This document shows positions 6,133-16,100 of a stretch of 20,736 bases of DNA, in pieces. The DNA comes from Bacillota bacterium (lineage in GTDB: Bacteria; Bacillota; Clostridia; Lachnospirales; Lachnospiraceae). The position numbers and the translations under genes are program-made. Every line of letters begins with the position of its first letter. Position 1 is the stretch's first letter. The stretch spans positions 1-20,736 of the forward strand of contig JAEZXP010000134.1 of the NCBI GenBank assembly GCA_023419655.1, in the 5' to 3' direction. Below the pieces are notes generated by a model. The model did not search any database and was not told the origin of the DNA. It worked only from the letters and a program-made list of their open reading frames with translations.

Positions 6133-8244
6133 GTGAAAACATTCGATTCTTTTCATAAAAAATTACACCCGATTAAGATGCAGCTTTTCCTGCTTCTTAT
6201 TCTTTTATTCTGTCTGCTTACCGGCTGTACGAAAAAAGACACGTCATCTCCCCGCCCTCCGGTAAATCTGTCAAATGAACAGGATTCTTCTATCCATGAT
6301 AAAGATTCTGATCCGGATAACGCTTCTTCGGATGAGGCTTTGTCTGATGACCTTTCGGAGGATACGGAGAATACAGAGGCGGATGATATCGCTGCTTTTA
6401 TTCATGCAGATGGCTCTACCCTGGATACCCGGATTCAGACGCCGGAGGGATATCAACGGCTTTCTTCTTCACCGGAGGAAATCACCGGCTTTATAAGAAC
6501 CATCCCATTAAAGGCTGACGGCAGCCCGGTCTTAACCTATGACAAAACTCCTATCTACAATCAGAACAATCATGTGGCTGTATTTGATATAGAAGTGGGA
6601 GAAAGAGATTTACAGCAGTGTGCCGATTCGGTTATGCGTGTTTACGGTGAGTATTATTGGTCTATCGGGGAATATGATAAGATTGCCTTTCACCTGACAA
6701 ACGGCTTTTATATGAATTACACCAAATGGCGGGACGGACATCGTATCCGTGTGGACGGAAACAATGTCAGCTGGAACAACTCCGCATCCTATGATGATTC
6801 CTATGAAAACTTTATAAAGTATATGAATATGGTTTTTGCATATGCCGGAACCTTGTCTCTTTCAGCCGAAAGCCAGCCGGTTTCTCTTGAGGATTTGCTT
6901 CCCGGTGATATTCTCCTTGAGGGCGGCAGTCCCGGACATTGCGTGCTGGTCGTTGATATGGCCGCTGATGAAGACGGAAACCGCTGCTTTTTATTGGCTC
7001 AGGGCTATATGCCGGCTCAGGACTTTCATATCCTTACCAACCCTCTCCATCCTGAGGACCCATGGTATTATGAAGCAGAGATGGATTATCCTATCAAAAC
7101 GCCCTCCTGGACCTTTGACGAAGGTTCTTTAAGACGTTGGGCAGATTTTGAATTGGAGGAGTGGCACGGTGCTTCCCTTCCGGTATTATCCATCCCCGGC
7201 CTTCATGCCGATAATTCAAGCCAGGTAACACTTCTGGCCGTAGGAGATAACCTGATTCATATCGAGGTTGTGCAAAGCGGCAAGCAGGAGGACGGCAGCT
7301 ATAACTACAATCACCTCTATGATGAGATTAAGGATGAAATTGCAGCTGCGGATATTGCCATCGTGAATCAGGAAACGATTCTTGGCGGAAAAGAATTAAG
7401 CTATTCCGGATATCCTGCCTTTAACTCTCCCACAGAAATCGGGGATGCCTTAGTTGAAGCAGGCTTTGATGTGGTTCTTCATGCAACAAACCATACCATG
7501 GATAAAGGAGCAAAGGGCGTGGCCAATACCTTTGAGCATTGGAGCCGCTACCCCGATATAGCCGTTCTTGGTATTAACGAGACAGAGGAAGCGCGCGGCA
7601 TGATTCCTGTTATCGAAAAAAATGGCATAAGAATTGCCATGCTTAATTACACCTATGGCCTAAACGGATACAAGGTGCCTAAGGACAAGCCCTATCTTGT
7701 GAATATGCTGGATAAGACACAGATGAAAAAGGATATACAAAAAGCCCATGAGGTCGCTGATTTTGTTATCGTATATCCCCATTGGGGTACGGAATATGTC
7801 TATGAGCCTGTGAAATCTCAAAAAGACCTTGCGGCTTTTTATTGTGAACTGGGCGTGGACCTTGTGATAGGAGCCCATCCCCATGTTATTCAGCCGGTAG
7901 AATGGATTACCTCGGATACCGGGCACAATATGCTGGTATATTATTCTCTTGGAAATTTTTTATCTTATCAGAAGGAAGCCCCCCGAATGCTTGGCGGAAT
8001 GGCCCATGTTACCATCACCAAGGATGATAGCGGAACGTATATAAGTGATGCCGCTATTACCCCGATTGTGACGCACTACGAGCATGGCCCCTCCGATTAT
8101 AATTATGGTATATATAAGCTGTCGGAATATTCGTCCGAGTTGGGAAATGCACACGGGGTTTCCGATATTGCAGCAAAGGGCGCTTTTTCATATGAAGAGA
8201 CCGTCCTCACTGCAAAAAAGGTTCTCGGTGTCTGGTACCAATAA
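6133..8244 (+). CDS. Lipoprotein fusing a DUF4846-like region to a CapA-family metallophosphatase
   Basis: Surface lipoprotein of 703 aa starting at GTG, supported by AAGGAGAC 8 nt upstream. A hydrophobic signal ends in the lipobox LLTGC (lipidated C32), followed by an acidic Asp/Ser/Glu linker (about 35-88). Residues 90-340 resemble the DUF4846 family: GYQRL near the start, the YWSIGEYDKIAFHLTNGF segment, and GDILLEGGSPGHCVLVVDMA with conserved Gly-His. From about 365 a CapA/PgsA-type calcineurin-like metallophosphatase domain runs to about 615: VGDNLIH (370-376), VNQET, ATNHTMD, YPHWGTEY, GAHPHVIQ and YSLGNFL are its metal-binding and active-site blocks. CapA-type proteins take part in poly-gamma-glutamate or other capsule and envelope processes; the substrate here is unknown. 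No capB/C-like genes are adjacent. It is divergent from the protease unit and convergent with the helicase gene. Confidence 0.88.
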   Translation: MKTFDSFHKKLHPIKMQLFLLLILLFCLLTGCTKKDTSSPRPPVNLSNEQDSSIHDKDSDPDNASSDEALSDDLSEDTENTEADDIAAFIHADGSTLDTRIQTPEGYQRLSSSPEEITGFIRTIPLKADGSPVLTYDKTPIYNQNNHVAVFDIEVGERDLQQCADSVMRVYGEYYWSIGEYDKIAFHLTNGFYMNYTKWRDGHRIRVDGNNVSWNNSASYDDSYENFIKYMNMVFAYAGTLSLSAESQPVSLEDLLPGDILLEGGSPGHCVLVVDMAADEDGNRCFLLAQGYMPAQDFHILTNPLHPEDPWYYEAEMDYPIKTPSWTFDEGSLRRWADFELEEWHGASLPVLSIPGLHADNSSQVTLLAVGDNLIHIEVVQSGKQEDGSYNYNHLYDEIKDEIAAADIAIVNQETILGGKELSYSGYPAFNSPTEIGDALVEAGFDVVLHATNHTMDKGAKGVANTFEHWSRYPDIAVLGINETEEARGMIPVIEKNGIRIAMLNYTYGLNGYKVPKDKPYLVNMLDKTQMKKDIQKAHEVADFVIVYPHWGTEYVYEPVKSQKDLAAFYCELGVDLVIGAHPHVIQPVEWITSDTGHNMLVYYSLGNFLSYQKEAPRMLGGMAHVTITKDDSGTYISDAAITPIVTHYEHGPSDYNYGIYKLSEYSSELGNAHGVSDIAAKGAFSYEETVLTAKKVLGVWYQ

Positions 8245-8312
8245 ACGCAAAATATCCACATGCGCTATAATGGTATCAGACCTTAAACCCTTATCGAATC
8301 CATTTATTACGC

Positions 8313-10490
8313 TTATTTCAGAAGTCTTGTCAGGGTTCCTTTATAAAGGATATACAACTCATGCATCGCCCGGGTGATTGCCACATACAAAAGCTTTGCG
8401 TCTGCATCATTGTCTCTATAGCGCTCCTCATCCGGATTCCACAAGATGACGCCGTCAAATTCCAAACCTTTTGTCATATGAATCGGCAGAACCATGATTC
8501 CATTTATGAAGGTCATATCCTCCATGTTTTCGGGAAGCTGCTCCACAGTGATGTGAGGCATCAGAAGCTGTTCCACCCTGCGGGCTTCCTCTATGGTCCG
8601 GCAGATAATTGCCACCGTATCATAGCCGTTTTTAAGGACTTCCTCCAGTATCCGCACCGCTTTTGTTACCATCTCCTGCTTAGTGGTTACTTCTGTTAAT
8701 GTAACCTCTTTTCCGTGACGGATAATCGGCTGAATCTCATAGGTTTCAAAGCTGCATTTTTTTAGAATTCTTCCTGCATATTCGGATATCTCTATGGTAT
8801 TTCGGTAGCTTTTTGCAAGGACATGAAATTTATCCTTATCCGGCTGAAAAATCTCCTTCCTTAAAACCTCCCAGCCGTTCATACCTGTATCATAATGGAT
8901 ATTCTGCGATACATCGCCCATGATGGTATAAGTACATTGACGAAATAATGTCTTTAACAGATAGAATATCATCACGCCAAAGTCCTGAGCCTCATCAATG
9001 ACGATATGGCTGACATATTCAAAATCCTTTGTCTGCTTCAGCCTTTTCTTTACCAGCGTCAGTATCGCCAAATCATAAAGGTCCAGCTTTTTATTCTGAA
9101 TATGGTTTTGCAGCAGCAAGATTCCTTCCCGGGAAAGCACCTTGATGTTCTGTTCGTCAAATTCCCCGGGGTGCTCATACAGATATATTAAAAATTCCTG
9201 ATATACTTCCATGAGATTTATTTTCTTGCTCCGGTTGCCGAAGTAATTCTTAAAGTTTTTAACCTCGGCTTTTATCTTGTCCTTCCTCTCCATATTCTCT
9301 TCATTGACAGAGGTAATCCGGTACGCCAGCTGCTTATTTAACAAATCAATCTTCTCCTGCATCGGCTTATCTTCAAAAAAGGTAAGATAATAGATGATTT
9401 CATCTCTTGTATAGATTATTTCATCCTTATAACGGATATCTTCTCTCGTGACGGTCTTTAGCACATACTGCTTCAGATAATAATCCAGAGCCTTTATAAA
9501 ATGAAGGGAGCCTTTATATCCCTTTAGCTCTCTTTCTGTTTCCTGCGCCTGCGGCTCCAGCTTTAGAAAGCCTCCCTCCAGCGTGTATCTGCCCTTTGCC
9601 GGATTAAAATCCCCGTCCAGCATCACCAATAAGAATTCCTGCATCGTCATCTGATTGACATTGTATACATCCAGATTCGGTAATACGCCGGTGATATAGT
9701 TAAGCAGCATCTTATTGCTGCCTATAATGTAGAATTCATCCGGCTTAAACTTATCCTTGTAATTATACAGAATATAGGATATCCGGTGCATTGCCACCGT
9801 CGTCTTGCCGCTTCCTGCAACGCCCTGAACGATTACGCTGTGAAACGGCGTATCCCGGATGATTTCATTCTGTTCTTTCTGAATGGTTGCGATGATTTCC
9901 CCCAACACCACTTCTTTATTTTTACTTAGATATTTCGTCAGGAATTCATCATTGGTAACCACATCCGAATCATAAAAGTCTACCAAAGTACCATCCGATA
10001 TCTCATAGGTTCTCTTTAGATTCAAGGAGATATCGATTGTCTCCCCGTCCGGTGTTTGATAGGAGCTTTCCCCTATCTCACTGTCATAATATACGCTGGA
10101 TACCGGGGCCCTCCAATCGACGATGAGGCCCTGTGACCGGTTCTTTCGGATGCCGTTCTTGCCTATATATAAGGAAAAGCCTTCTCTCTCTTTGTATTCA
10201 TCATAATCAATTCTTCCGAAATAAGGCTTCTTTATGGCGGCCTGGTTCTTCCTTAGCAGCCGTTCTATCTGCGATTTCAAATCCAGACCAACCACAAGGT
10301 CATTGTGCAGCTCCGGAGTGTTGGAGCGGTTATTATCATAAAGCTCCTTTGTTTCAGCACTGATGGCACGCAGCTCTTCTGAATAGTTTTCAATGTTGCT
10401 GCTTATGATTTCAAGGCACTTTTTCAGATATAATTCTTCCTGTTCCCACACAGCCGGATTCTGTTTTATCGGGTTATTAACATTCTCCAT
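8313..10490 (-). CDS. helD: HelD-like superfamily 1 (UvrD/Rep) helicase
   Basis: A 725-aa ATP-dependent SF1 protein of the HelD type, which in other Firmicutes binds RNA polymerase and helps recycle stalled complexes. The N-terminal 60 residues are an alpha-helical, coiled-coil-like arm (WEQEELYLKKCLEIISSNIE), as expected for the element that enters the RNA polymerase secondary channel. Next comes the IDWRAP-like motif (LIVDWRAPVSSVYYDSEIG), characteristic of HelD. Walker A is VQGVAGSGKTT (about 219-229), the DEAQ-type motif II is VIDEAQDFG (about 494-502), and late motifs are MTKGLEFDGVILW and LLYVAITRAMHELYIL near 670-710. The ATG follows AAGGAGGTCC, a near-perfect ribosome binding site. 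A monocistronic gene is likely. An ordinary DNA-repair UvrD is less likely because of the N-terminal arm and the length. Confidence 0.9.
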   Translation of the reverse strand: MENVNNPIKQNPAVWEQEELYLKKCLEIISSNIENYSEELRAISAETKELYDNNRSNTPELHNDLVVGLDLKSQIERLLRKNQAAIKKPYFGRIDYDEYKEREGFSLYIGKNGIRKNRSQGLIVDWRAPVSSVYYDSEIGESSYQTPDGETIDISLNLKRTYEISDGTLVDFYDSDVVTNDEFLTKYLSKNKEVVLGEIIATIQKEQNEIIRDTPFHSVIVQGVAGSGKTTVAMHRISYILYNYKDKFKPDEFYIIGSNKMLLNYITGVLPNLDVYNVNQMTMQEFLLVMLDGDFNPAKGRYTLEGGFLKLEPQAQETERELKGYKGSLHFIKALDYYLKQYVLKTVTREDIRYKDEIIYTRDEIIYYLTFFEDKPMQEKIDLLNKQLAYRITSVNEENMERKDKIKAEVKNFKNYFGNRSKKINLMEVYQEFLIYLYEHPGEFDEQNIKVLSREGILLLQNHIQNKKLDLYDLAILTLVKKRLKQTKDFEYVSHIVIDEAQDFGVMIFYLLKTLFRQCTYTIMGDVSQNIHYDTGMNGWEVLRKEIFQPDKDKFHVLAKSYRNTIEISEYAGRILKKCSFETYEIQPIIRHGKEVTLTEVTTKQEMVTKAVRILEEVLKNGYDTVAIICRTIEEARRVEQLLMPHITVEQLPENMEDMTFINGIMVLPIHMTKGLEFDGVILWNPDEERYRDNDADAKLLYVAITRAMHELYILYKGTLTRLLK

Positions 10491-10557
10491 GATGGACCTC
10501 CTTGCATGTACACATTTTATGGCTCCGTTCCATCATAATACAAATTTAAAATATTAC

Positions 10558-10586
10558 TAGACTTTTTATTTGGGGTGTGGTATGAT
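10558..10586 (+). promoter_or_regulatory. Possible plus-strand promoter of a tiny RNA
   Basis: TATGAT (10581-10586) preceded by TG (10578-10579) forms an extended -10. TAGACT (10558-10563), 17 bp upstream, matches the -35 consensus at 4 of 6. It points to the terminator at 10621-10647 and not to any gene, because both neighbouring genes are on the minus strand. Confidence 0.35.
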
Positions 10587-10592
10587 TGATAA

Positions 10593-10647
10593 TGAAGTAT
10601 GAATAGAAATCAAGATTTCACTGTCAGATGGTTCTGGCGGTTTTTTT
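10593..10647 (+). ncRNA. Candidate ~55-nt small RNA
   Basis: The stretch between the possible promoter and a strong terminator contains two hairpins, GAAAT/ATTTC (10606-10610/10615-10619) and the terminator stem. There is no useful ORF: only a four-codon ATG frame ending in TAG. The plus-strand terminator here would have no purpose for the two flanking minus-strand genes. Evidence is sequence pattern only; the start position is estimated from the -10 box. Confidence 0.3.
10621..10647 (+). terminator. Strong plus-strand intrinsic terminator in an intergenic region
   Basis: CTGTCAGA (10621-10628) pairs with TCTGGCGG (10633-10640) over 8 bp including G-U pairs, with a TGGT tetraloop and a T7 run (10641-10647). 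On the minus strand it has no U tract, so it does not serve the AraC gene that ends at 10664. Confidence 0.75.
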
Positions 10648-10663
10648 ATGCATAAAATTATCA

Positions 10664-11509
10664 TTACATCCAATGCATTCTCCGAAATTCTATCGGCGTC
10701 ATCCCCTCATATTGCTTAAATACCGCACAAAAATAACTGACATCATTAAAGCCGGTTCTGGAAGCAATCTCTTTAAGAATTAAGCTGTCCGGCTCTGCCA
10801 GCAGTTCCTTTGCCTTTTGAAGTCTGATTTTTGTAAGGTATTCAAAAGGCCTGATATTTAATTCCTGTCGGAATATGCGGCAAAGGTGCTGCCGGGATAC
10901 GCCTATAAGCTCCGTCATATCATCCAGAGAAACCTCTCTATCAAAATGCTTTTCGAGATACTCCAATACCGACTGCAGCTGCTCATTCCTGAAATGCTTC
11001 TTCTCATGCTTTTCTTTTCCTATAAAATAATCCATCTCAAGAAGAAATCGGTACAAATATATCGATGCCTCCGATGCCGCTCTCAGGCCCCCTTTTTCCG
11101 TAGCCGAATAGATTCGTTCATATAGCTTATTCAGCCGGTTCATATCGTTGATATGATATACCATGGACCTGCCAAGCTTGGATACCGCACCAAAATTATT
11201 TGCCGCATATCCGTTAAAAATCACCCACCAGGTTGTCCAGGGCTCTTCTAAGGCATAATATTCATGGGGAACATCCGGTTCAAAATAAAATCCCATGCCC
11301 GCCGTGATGATATATTCCTTATCATCAATCTTTACATAACCCTTTCCCGCTGTCGAATACAAAAAATGATACAGCGAAAGACCATTTGGGCGAAAACAAG
11401 GATGCTGGTTTTCCAGGGAGCCGATACCCTGAACATAAACCGGCAGCTTTAGCGTCTCATCTGTTATAATCGGAAATAGCATCTTCCTCTGAATATATTC
11501 TTTGCTCAT
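10664..11509 (-). CDS. AraC-family transcriptional regulator
   Basis: A 281-aa regulator with an N-terminal cupin-like sensor half (about 1-165; contains GMGFYFEPDVPHEYYALEEP, the cupin His/Glu pattern) and a C-terminal double helix-turn-helix (about 185-280). The latter has LDDMTELIGVSRQHLCRIFR, FEYLTKIRLQKAKELL and the closing TGFNDVSYFCAVFKQYEGMTPIEFR. Such proteins bind a sugar in the cupin half and switch on a neighbouring catabolic operon. Divergent orientation to the SBP-GH2 unit supports that role here. The second Met (11509) is chosen because AGGA is 8 nt upstream of it but only 2 nt from the first ATG at 11515. It may also repress its own promoter, which overlaps that of the SBP gene. 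Confidence 0.92.
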   Translation of the reverse strand: MSKEYIQRKMLFPIITDETLKLPVYVQGIGSLENQHPCFRPNGLSLYHFLYSTAGKGYVKIDDKEYIITAGMGFYFEPDVPHEYYALEEPWTTWWVIFNGYAANNFGAVSKLGRSMVYHINDMNRLNKLYERIYSATEKGGLRAASEASIYLYRFLLEMDYFIGKEKHEKKHFRNEQLQSVLEYLEKHFDREVSLDDMTELIGVSRQHLCRIFRQELNIRPFEYLTKIRLQKAKELLAEPDSLILKEIASRTGFNDVSYFCAVFKQYEGMTPIEFRRMHWM

Positions 11510-11544
11510 GTTCATATTCCTATATAAATGATAATATTTTGTGA

Positions 11545-11574
11545 TTGATACGGGGTTTCTACTACGAATATAAT
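11545..11574 (+). promoter_or_regulatory. Promoter of the SBP-GH2 unit
   Basis: TTGATA (11545-11550), an 18-bp spacer and TATAAT (11569-11574). The -10 lies inside the left arm of the inverted repeat at 11565-11593. Leader length to the SBP start is about 115 nt. Confidence 0.6.
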
Positions 11575-11593
11575 TGTAATATAATTATATTCG
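11565..11593. promoter_or_regulatory. Perfect inverted repeat, probable operator between divergent promoters
   Basis: CGAATATAATT (11565-11575) and AATTATATTCG (11583-11593) are perfect complements separated by GTAATAT. Each arm contains a -10 box for one of the two divergent promoters, so a protein bound here would block both. AraC-family proteins more often use direct repeats, so the binder could be this AraC protein or an unlinked repressor. Confidence 0.65.
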
Positions 11594-11612
11594 CATCTGT
11601 GCTCTGCGTCAA
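11584..11612 (-). promoter_or_regulatory. Promoter of the AraC-family gene
   Basis: On the minus strand TTGACG (11612..11607), a 17-bp spacer and TATAAT (11589..11584). The start of transcription would be near 11577, about 68 nt before the chosen ATG. The -10 lies in the right arm of the inverted repeat. Confidence 0.65.
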
Positions 11613-11694
11613 TCCATGCTTTCATCTTTTCCTGCATTTAGTACATATTAGGACATAATGGATAAGCCATTTAATATAAAAGGAGGATAAGAAC

Positions 11695-13122
11695 ATGCAA
11701 AAAGTAAAAAAATTATTATCAGTGCTGCTAATACTGACAATGGTTGTCGCAGCTTTTTCCGCTTGCGGGGGGAAGGACAAGGATAAGGCTACAGACAATC
11801 CCGACCCTGCCGCTACAAAGGCCCCCGAAGCGACAAAAGCTCCCGAGGCAACGCCTACACCGGAGCCGCCAAGAGATTTGGACGGTATTCATATTATTGT
11901 TGGTGATTGGTGGTCAACCGGCGAAGAAGCGGCAGCCGCTACCCGAAAGGAAGAGGACACCCGTGCTTACAGAGAACAGCTCCAGGAGATACATAACTTT
12001 ACCTTAACACAGACAAATTTAGCTGGATGGGATACCTATTCCGAGGTCTTTATTACCTCTACCATGGCGGAGGACCCTGCAGCAGATATCTTTATTATGG
12101 ATGCCGGATTTATTCCTGAGCCGATGAAGCAGGGGATGCTATATCCACTGAATGAGCTGCCCAGCTTCGGTAATTTTGAAGATAAGATATGGAATAAAAG
12201 TATTCGGGATGCCTATACACAGGACGGACAAATCTTTGCTTTCTCAGAAGAGGGTACGGTCGCCGGTTTAGGCGTGTTCTGGAATAAGAGAATCTTTGAG
12301 GAAGCCGGCCTTGAGCCTGATTTATTATATGATTTACAGGCAAGCGGTGAATGGACCTGGGAAAAATTCGCCGAGCTGGCAAGGTTATTAACAAAGGACA
12401 CCAACAATGACGGAATAACCGATATATACGGTATTGCCACCTGGCAAAGAGAGCTTGTTAAGGCTGCCGTATTCAGTAATGGTGTCGACTATGTTCGTTA
12501 TAATGCTGAGACGGGCCGATATGAGAATAATCAGAAACATGATGATTTTCTGGCGGCTGTAGAGCTGGCTGTAAACCTGTATAAGGAAGGCTTAGTCGCC
12601 CCTCAGCCGGAGGGTGCCGAGTATACCTACTTTGTCGATGCCTTTTCTACCAGTCAGGCAGCCATGTGCTCTGCCGAATGGTACCGGAACGCCTCCTTCC
12701 AGAAGATGGAGGATGATTGGGGCTTCGTATTCTTCCCCAAGGGACCCGGTCCCAGTGCTGCCATGCAGACCATGTTTTTCAGTAATCCGAGAGTGATGCC
12801 CTCCACCTTGGATGCGGACCGTGCGGATAAGGTAGCGTTTGCATACAGTGCATGGGTCTCTGATGTTCCCGGTTATGAAGAGGATGATTCTTTATCTGAA
12901 TACTATGCCGTGACAAGAGATGCCAGGGTCGTTGAAGAAACCATCAAGCCCATGCTTGACGGACAGGGGGTATTTTCCTTAGTATATATGGTACCGGGCT
13001 TGAGCTTCCGGCATGGTGCCAATGAAGATAATGGCGGTTTGGGTGAACTGTCTGCTATTGAAATAGCCGATTCGGCGTCTGCTATCTATGACAGTATCAT
13101 CAATGATTTTTATAATGACTAA
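11695..13122 (+). CDS. ABC-transporter sugar-binding lipoprotein
   Basis: Extracytoplasmic solute-binding protein of the carbohydrate (CUT1, SBP_bac_1-type) group, 475 aa. The signal peptide ends in the lipobox AFSAC (lipid at C24). A Pro/Thr/Ala/Glu-rich tether with three KAPEAT/TPEP-type repeats (about 38-60) spaces it from the membrane. The body has the usual marks of the family: DIFIMDAGFIPEPMKQGMLYPL, FWNKRIFEEAGL, WTWEKFAELARLLT, the Ca-loop-like DTNNDGITD and IYGIAT. The ATG follows AAAGGAGGATAAGAAC. It sits 28 bp before the GH2 gene with no terminator between, so they are cotranscribed. No permease or ATPase genes are adjacent, which is odd for this family; it must borrow a permease or serve as a sensor. 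Ligand unknown, probably the GH2 substrate. Confidence 0.92.
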   Translation: MQKVKKLLSVLLILTMVVAAFSACGGKDKDKATDNPDPAATKAPEATKAPEATPTPEPPRDLDGIHIIVGDWWSTGEEAAAATRKEEDTRAYREQLQEIHNFTLTQTNLAGWDTYSEVFITSTMAEDPAADIFIMDAGFIPEPMKQGMLYPLNELPSFGNFEDKIWNKSIRDAYTQDGQIFAFSEEGTVAGLGVFWNKRIFEEAGLEPDLLYDLQASGEWTWEKFAELARLLTKDTNNDGITDIYGIATWQRELVKAAVFSNGVDYVRYNAETGRYENNQKHDDFLAAVELAVNLYKEGLVAPQPEGAEYTYFVDAFSTSQAAMCSAEWYRNASFQKMEDDWGFVFFPKGPGPSAAMQTMFFSNPRVMPSTLDADRADKVAFAYSAWVSDVPGYEEDDSLSEYYAVTRDARVVEETIKPMLDGQGVFSLVYMVPGLSFRHGANEDNGGLGELSAIEIADSASAIYDSIINDFYND

Positions 13123-13150
13123 AATTTTTTAAAGAAAGTGGGGAAGATGA

Positions 13151-16100
13151 ATGAATAATAAAATATTATTTAACGACGGATGGGAGTTTGCAAAAAGCAG
13201 TCTGGATGTTACGGATTCCTCTGTCTTGGATTTTATGCCCGTTGATCTGCCCCATGACTGGTTGATTTATAATACCTTGAACCTATACGAGGGCAGTATC
13301 GGATGGTATCGTAAGACCTTTTGTCCGGCGGAAGATACCTGGCAGTATCTTCTGTACTTTGAGGGTGTCTATATGGATTCGTATCTGTATGTGAATGGCC
13401 GGCTTATAGGAGAATGGAAATATGGTTATTCTTCCTTTGAGCATGATATAACCCATGCCTTACGAAAGGGAGACAATGAATTACTTCTAAAGGTAATCCA
13501 TCAAAGCCCGAATAGCAGATGGTATTCCGGTGCTGGGATTTACCGCAGCGTATGGCTTAAAACCAGGGCCCGTAACCATATTGTGACGGACGGAATCTAT
13601 GTGTCTGCAAAGGAGACAGAGACGAAGAACCTCTGGAAAGTGGAGATTGACACAGAGATGCTTCTTAGGGAGGATGCCCGGCTTACCCATACCCTTCTGT
13701 ATGATAACCGGGTCATCGCCTCCGGAGACAGCCTTGTGAAGGCAAAGGATGGCAGCGTCACCTGTGAATTGGAGCTGATGGTAGAAAGCCCTCTGCTTTG
13801 GAGCCCTGACACCCCCCATCTTTATCAGCTGAATACAACGTTAAGCATATTCACCGCCGAGCAGAAGATGGAATTAGTCGAGGACCTTACGCAGAATACA
13901 GGTTTTCGCACACTTCTTATGGACCCTGACCTGGGCTTTATGCTAAACGGTACCCGTATGAAGCTGAATGGTGTCTGTGAGCATCATGATTTGGGCGCCT
14001 TGGGAGCCGCATTTAATAAAGTGGCTCTCAGGCGAAGATTTCAGCTGTTAAAGGATATGGGTGTAAATGCCGTCCGGACCGCCCACAATATGTCCGCTCC
14101 GGAGCTTATGGATTTGGCGGATGAGATGGGTCTTCTGGTTCTCTCCGAAGCCTTTGATATGTGGGAGCGTCCGAAAACCCGTTATGATTATTCACGGTTT
14201 TTTAATGAATGGGCTTATGCCGACGTAAAAAGCTGGATTATGCGTGACCGCAATCATCCCTGTCTGTTATTATGGAGTATCGGCAATGAAGTCTACGATA
14301 CCCATGCCGGGGAACGGGGGCTGGAGATAGCAAGGATGCTTATGGAATATGTTCATGCGTTTGACCCGAAGGAAAATGCCCGTGTTACATTCGGCTCAAA
14401 CTATATGCCCTGGGAAAATACCCAGAAGTGTGCGGACCTTCTAAAAGTGGCCGGCTACAATTATGGCGATGCCTATTACCATAAGCATCACAAAGAATAT
14501 CCGGACTGGATTATCTATGGCAGTGAAACCGCTTCCACCGTTCAAAGCAGAGGCATCTATCACTTTCCATTTGAAAAGTCCATCCTTGCGAATGATAATG
14601 AGCAATGCTCTTCCCTTGGCAACTGCACGACCAGCTGGGGAGCAAAATCCTCGGAGGCTTGCATTCTGGCAGAGCGGAATGCCCCTTTCTCTATGGGACA
14701 GTTTATATGGACCGGCTTCGACTATATCGGTGAGCCAACCCCTTATCATACGAAGAATTCTTATTTTGGCCAGCTCGATACCGCAACCTTCAAAAAGGAT
14801 TCCTACTATATCTACCAGGCGGCATGGACCGATTATAAGAAGCATCCCATGGTTCATATTTTGCCATACTGGGACTTTAATAATGGGCAGCTGATAGATA
14901 TAAGAATCTTTTCCAATGCTCCTAAAGTAGAGCTTCAGCTTAACGGCGCTGCCATCGGTACCTATGATATTGACCATGCACAGGGAACCCAGCTGGCGGG
15001 ATGGTGGAAGCTGCCTTATGAAAAAGGTGAAATAAGGGCAATTGCCTATGATGAAAACGGCAATATCATTGCAACCGATATCAGACGCTCCTTTGGGGAT
15101 GCAAAAGAAATCATGCTTCATGCAGACAAAAGGACCATGGAGGCTGACGGACTTGATTTAATCTTCGTAGAAATCTCGATGGCAGATGCCGATGGGAATG
15201 ATGTAGAGAATGCAAATAACAGAGTGTTTGTTAAGGTATCCGGTGCCGGACGGTTGATTGGTCTGGATAATGGCGACAGCACCGATTATGATTCGTATAA
15301 AGGGCTAAGCCGCCGGCTATTTAACGGCAAATTGATGGCGATTATCGCTTCTTTGGCAAAGCCTGGCTCTGTCCTGCTTGAGGTATCCTCTGCAGGGATG
15401 GAAAGCAAAACCCTGACGCTGGAGGCACTGCCCTGTACGGATAAATTAACAGGCATATCCGCCCATATGGAGAATAAGGATTATCCTATTATTATGGGAC
15501 ATTCCGATGAGATTCCCCTTCGAAAAATCGAACTTATCTGTCGTTCGGAAAGAGAATTAAATGCATGTAAAAAAGATGCCGAGGTTCATGCGGTACTCCA
15601 CCCGGATAACGCTTCTTATACGGACCTTGAGTGGAGCATCGTAAACGAGACCGGAATTCCTTCCACTATCGCAAAAGTAGAGCCGATGGGCAAAAAGGCA
15701 ATCCTTACAGCCATGGGTGACGGTGTCTTTTATCTTCGCTGCACCAGCAAGAATGGTACGAATAAAATAAAGCTGATGTCACAGCTGGAATTCACCGTAA
15801 CAGGCCTTGGAACCGCCTATAAAGACCCCTATAAATTTATCTCATCAGGCTTATATGATTATAGCAAAGGCGATTTAGGCAACGGCAATGAAAAAGGTGT
15901 TGCCACCGGCAGAGACGGAGAAACCCAGGTTGGATTTCGAGATATTGATTTTGGGCCCATAGGTTCCGACCTCATCACCCTGCCCATCTTTGCTCTAAAT
16001 GATGAGAAGTATTTTATTCAGGTCTGGGAGGGCATGCCCGAAGAGGATGGAAGTGAACTTATCGGAGAGGTCATATACCAAAAGAAATCCACATGGAATG

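Noticed and set aside
8245..8312. Terminator between the convergent CapA-like and HelD-like genes
   Set aside because: No hairpin with a U tract could be found in this short gap.
14441..15121. Long open frame (226 codons) on the minus strand inside the GH2 gene
   Set aside because: It lies fully opposite the GH2 catalytic region with its conserved residues, has no ribosome binding site, and reads as a codon shadow.
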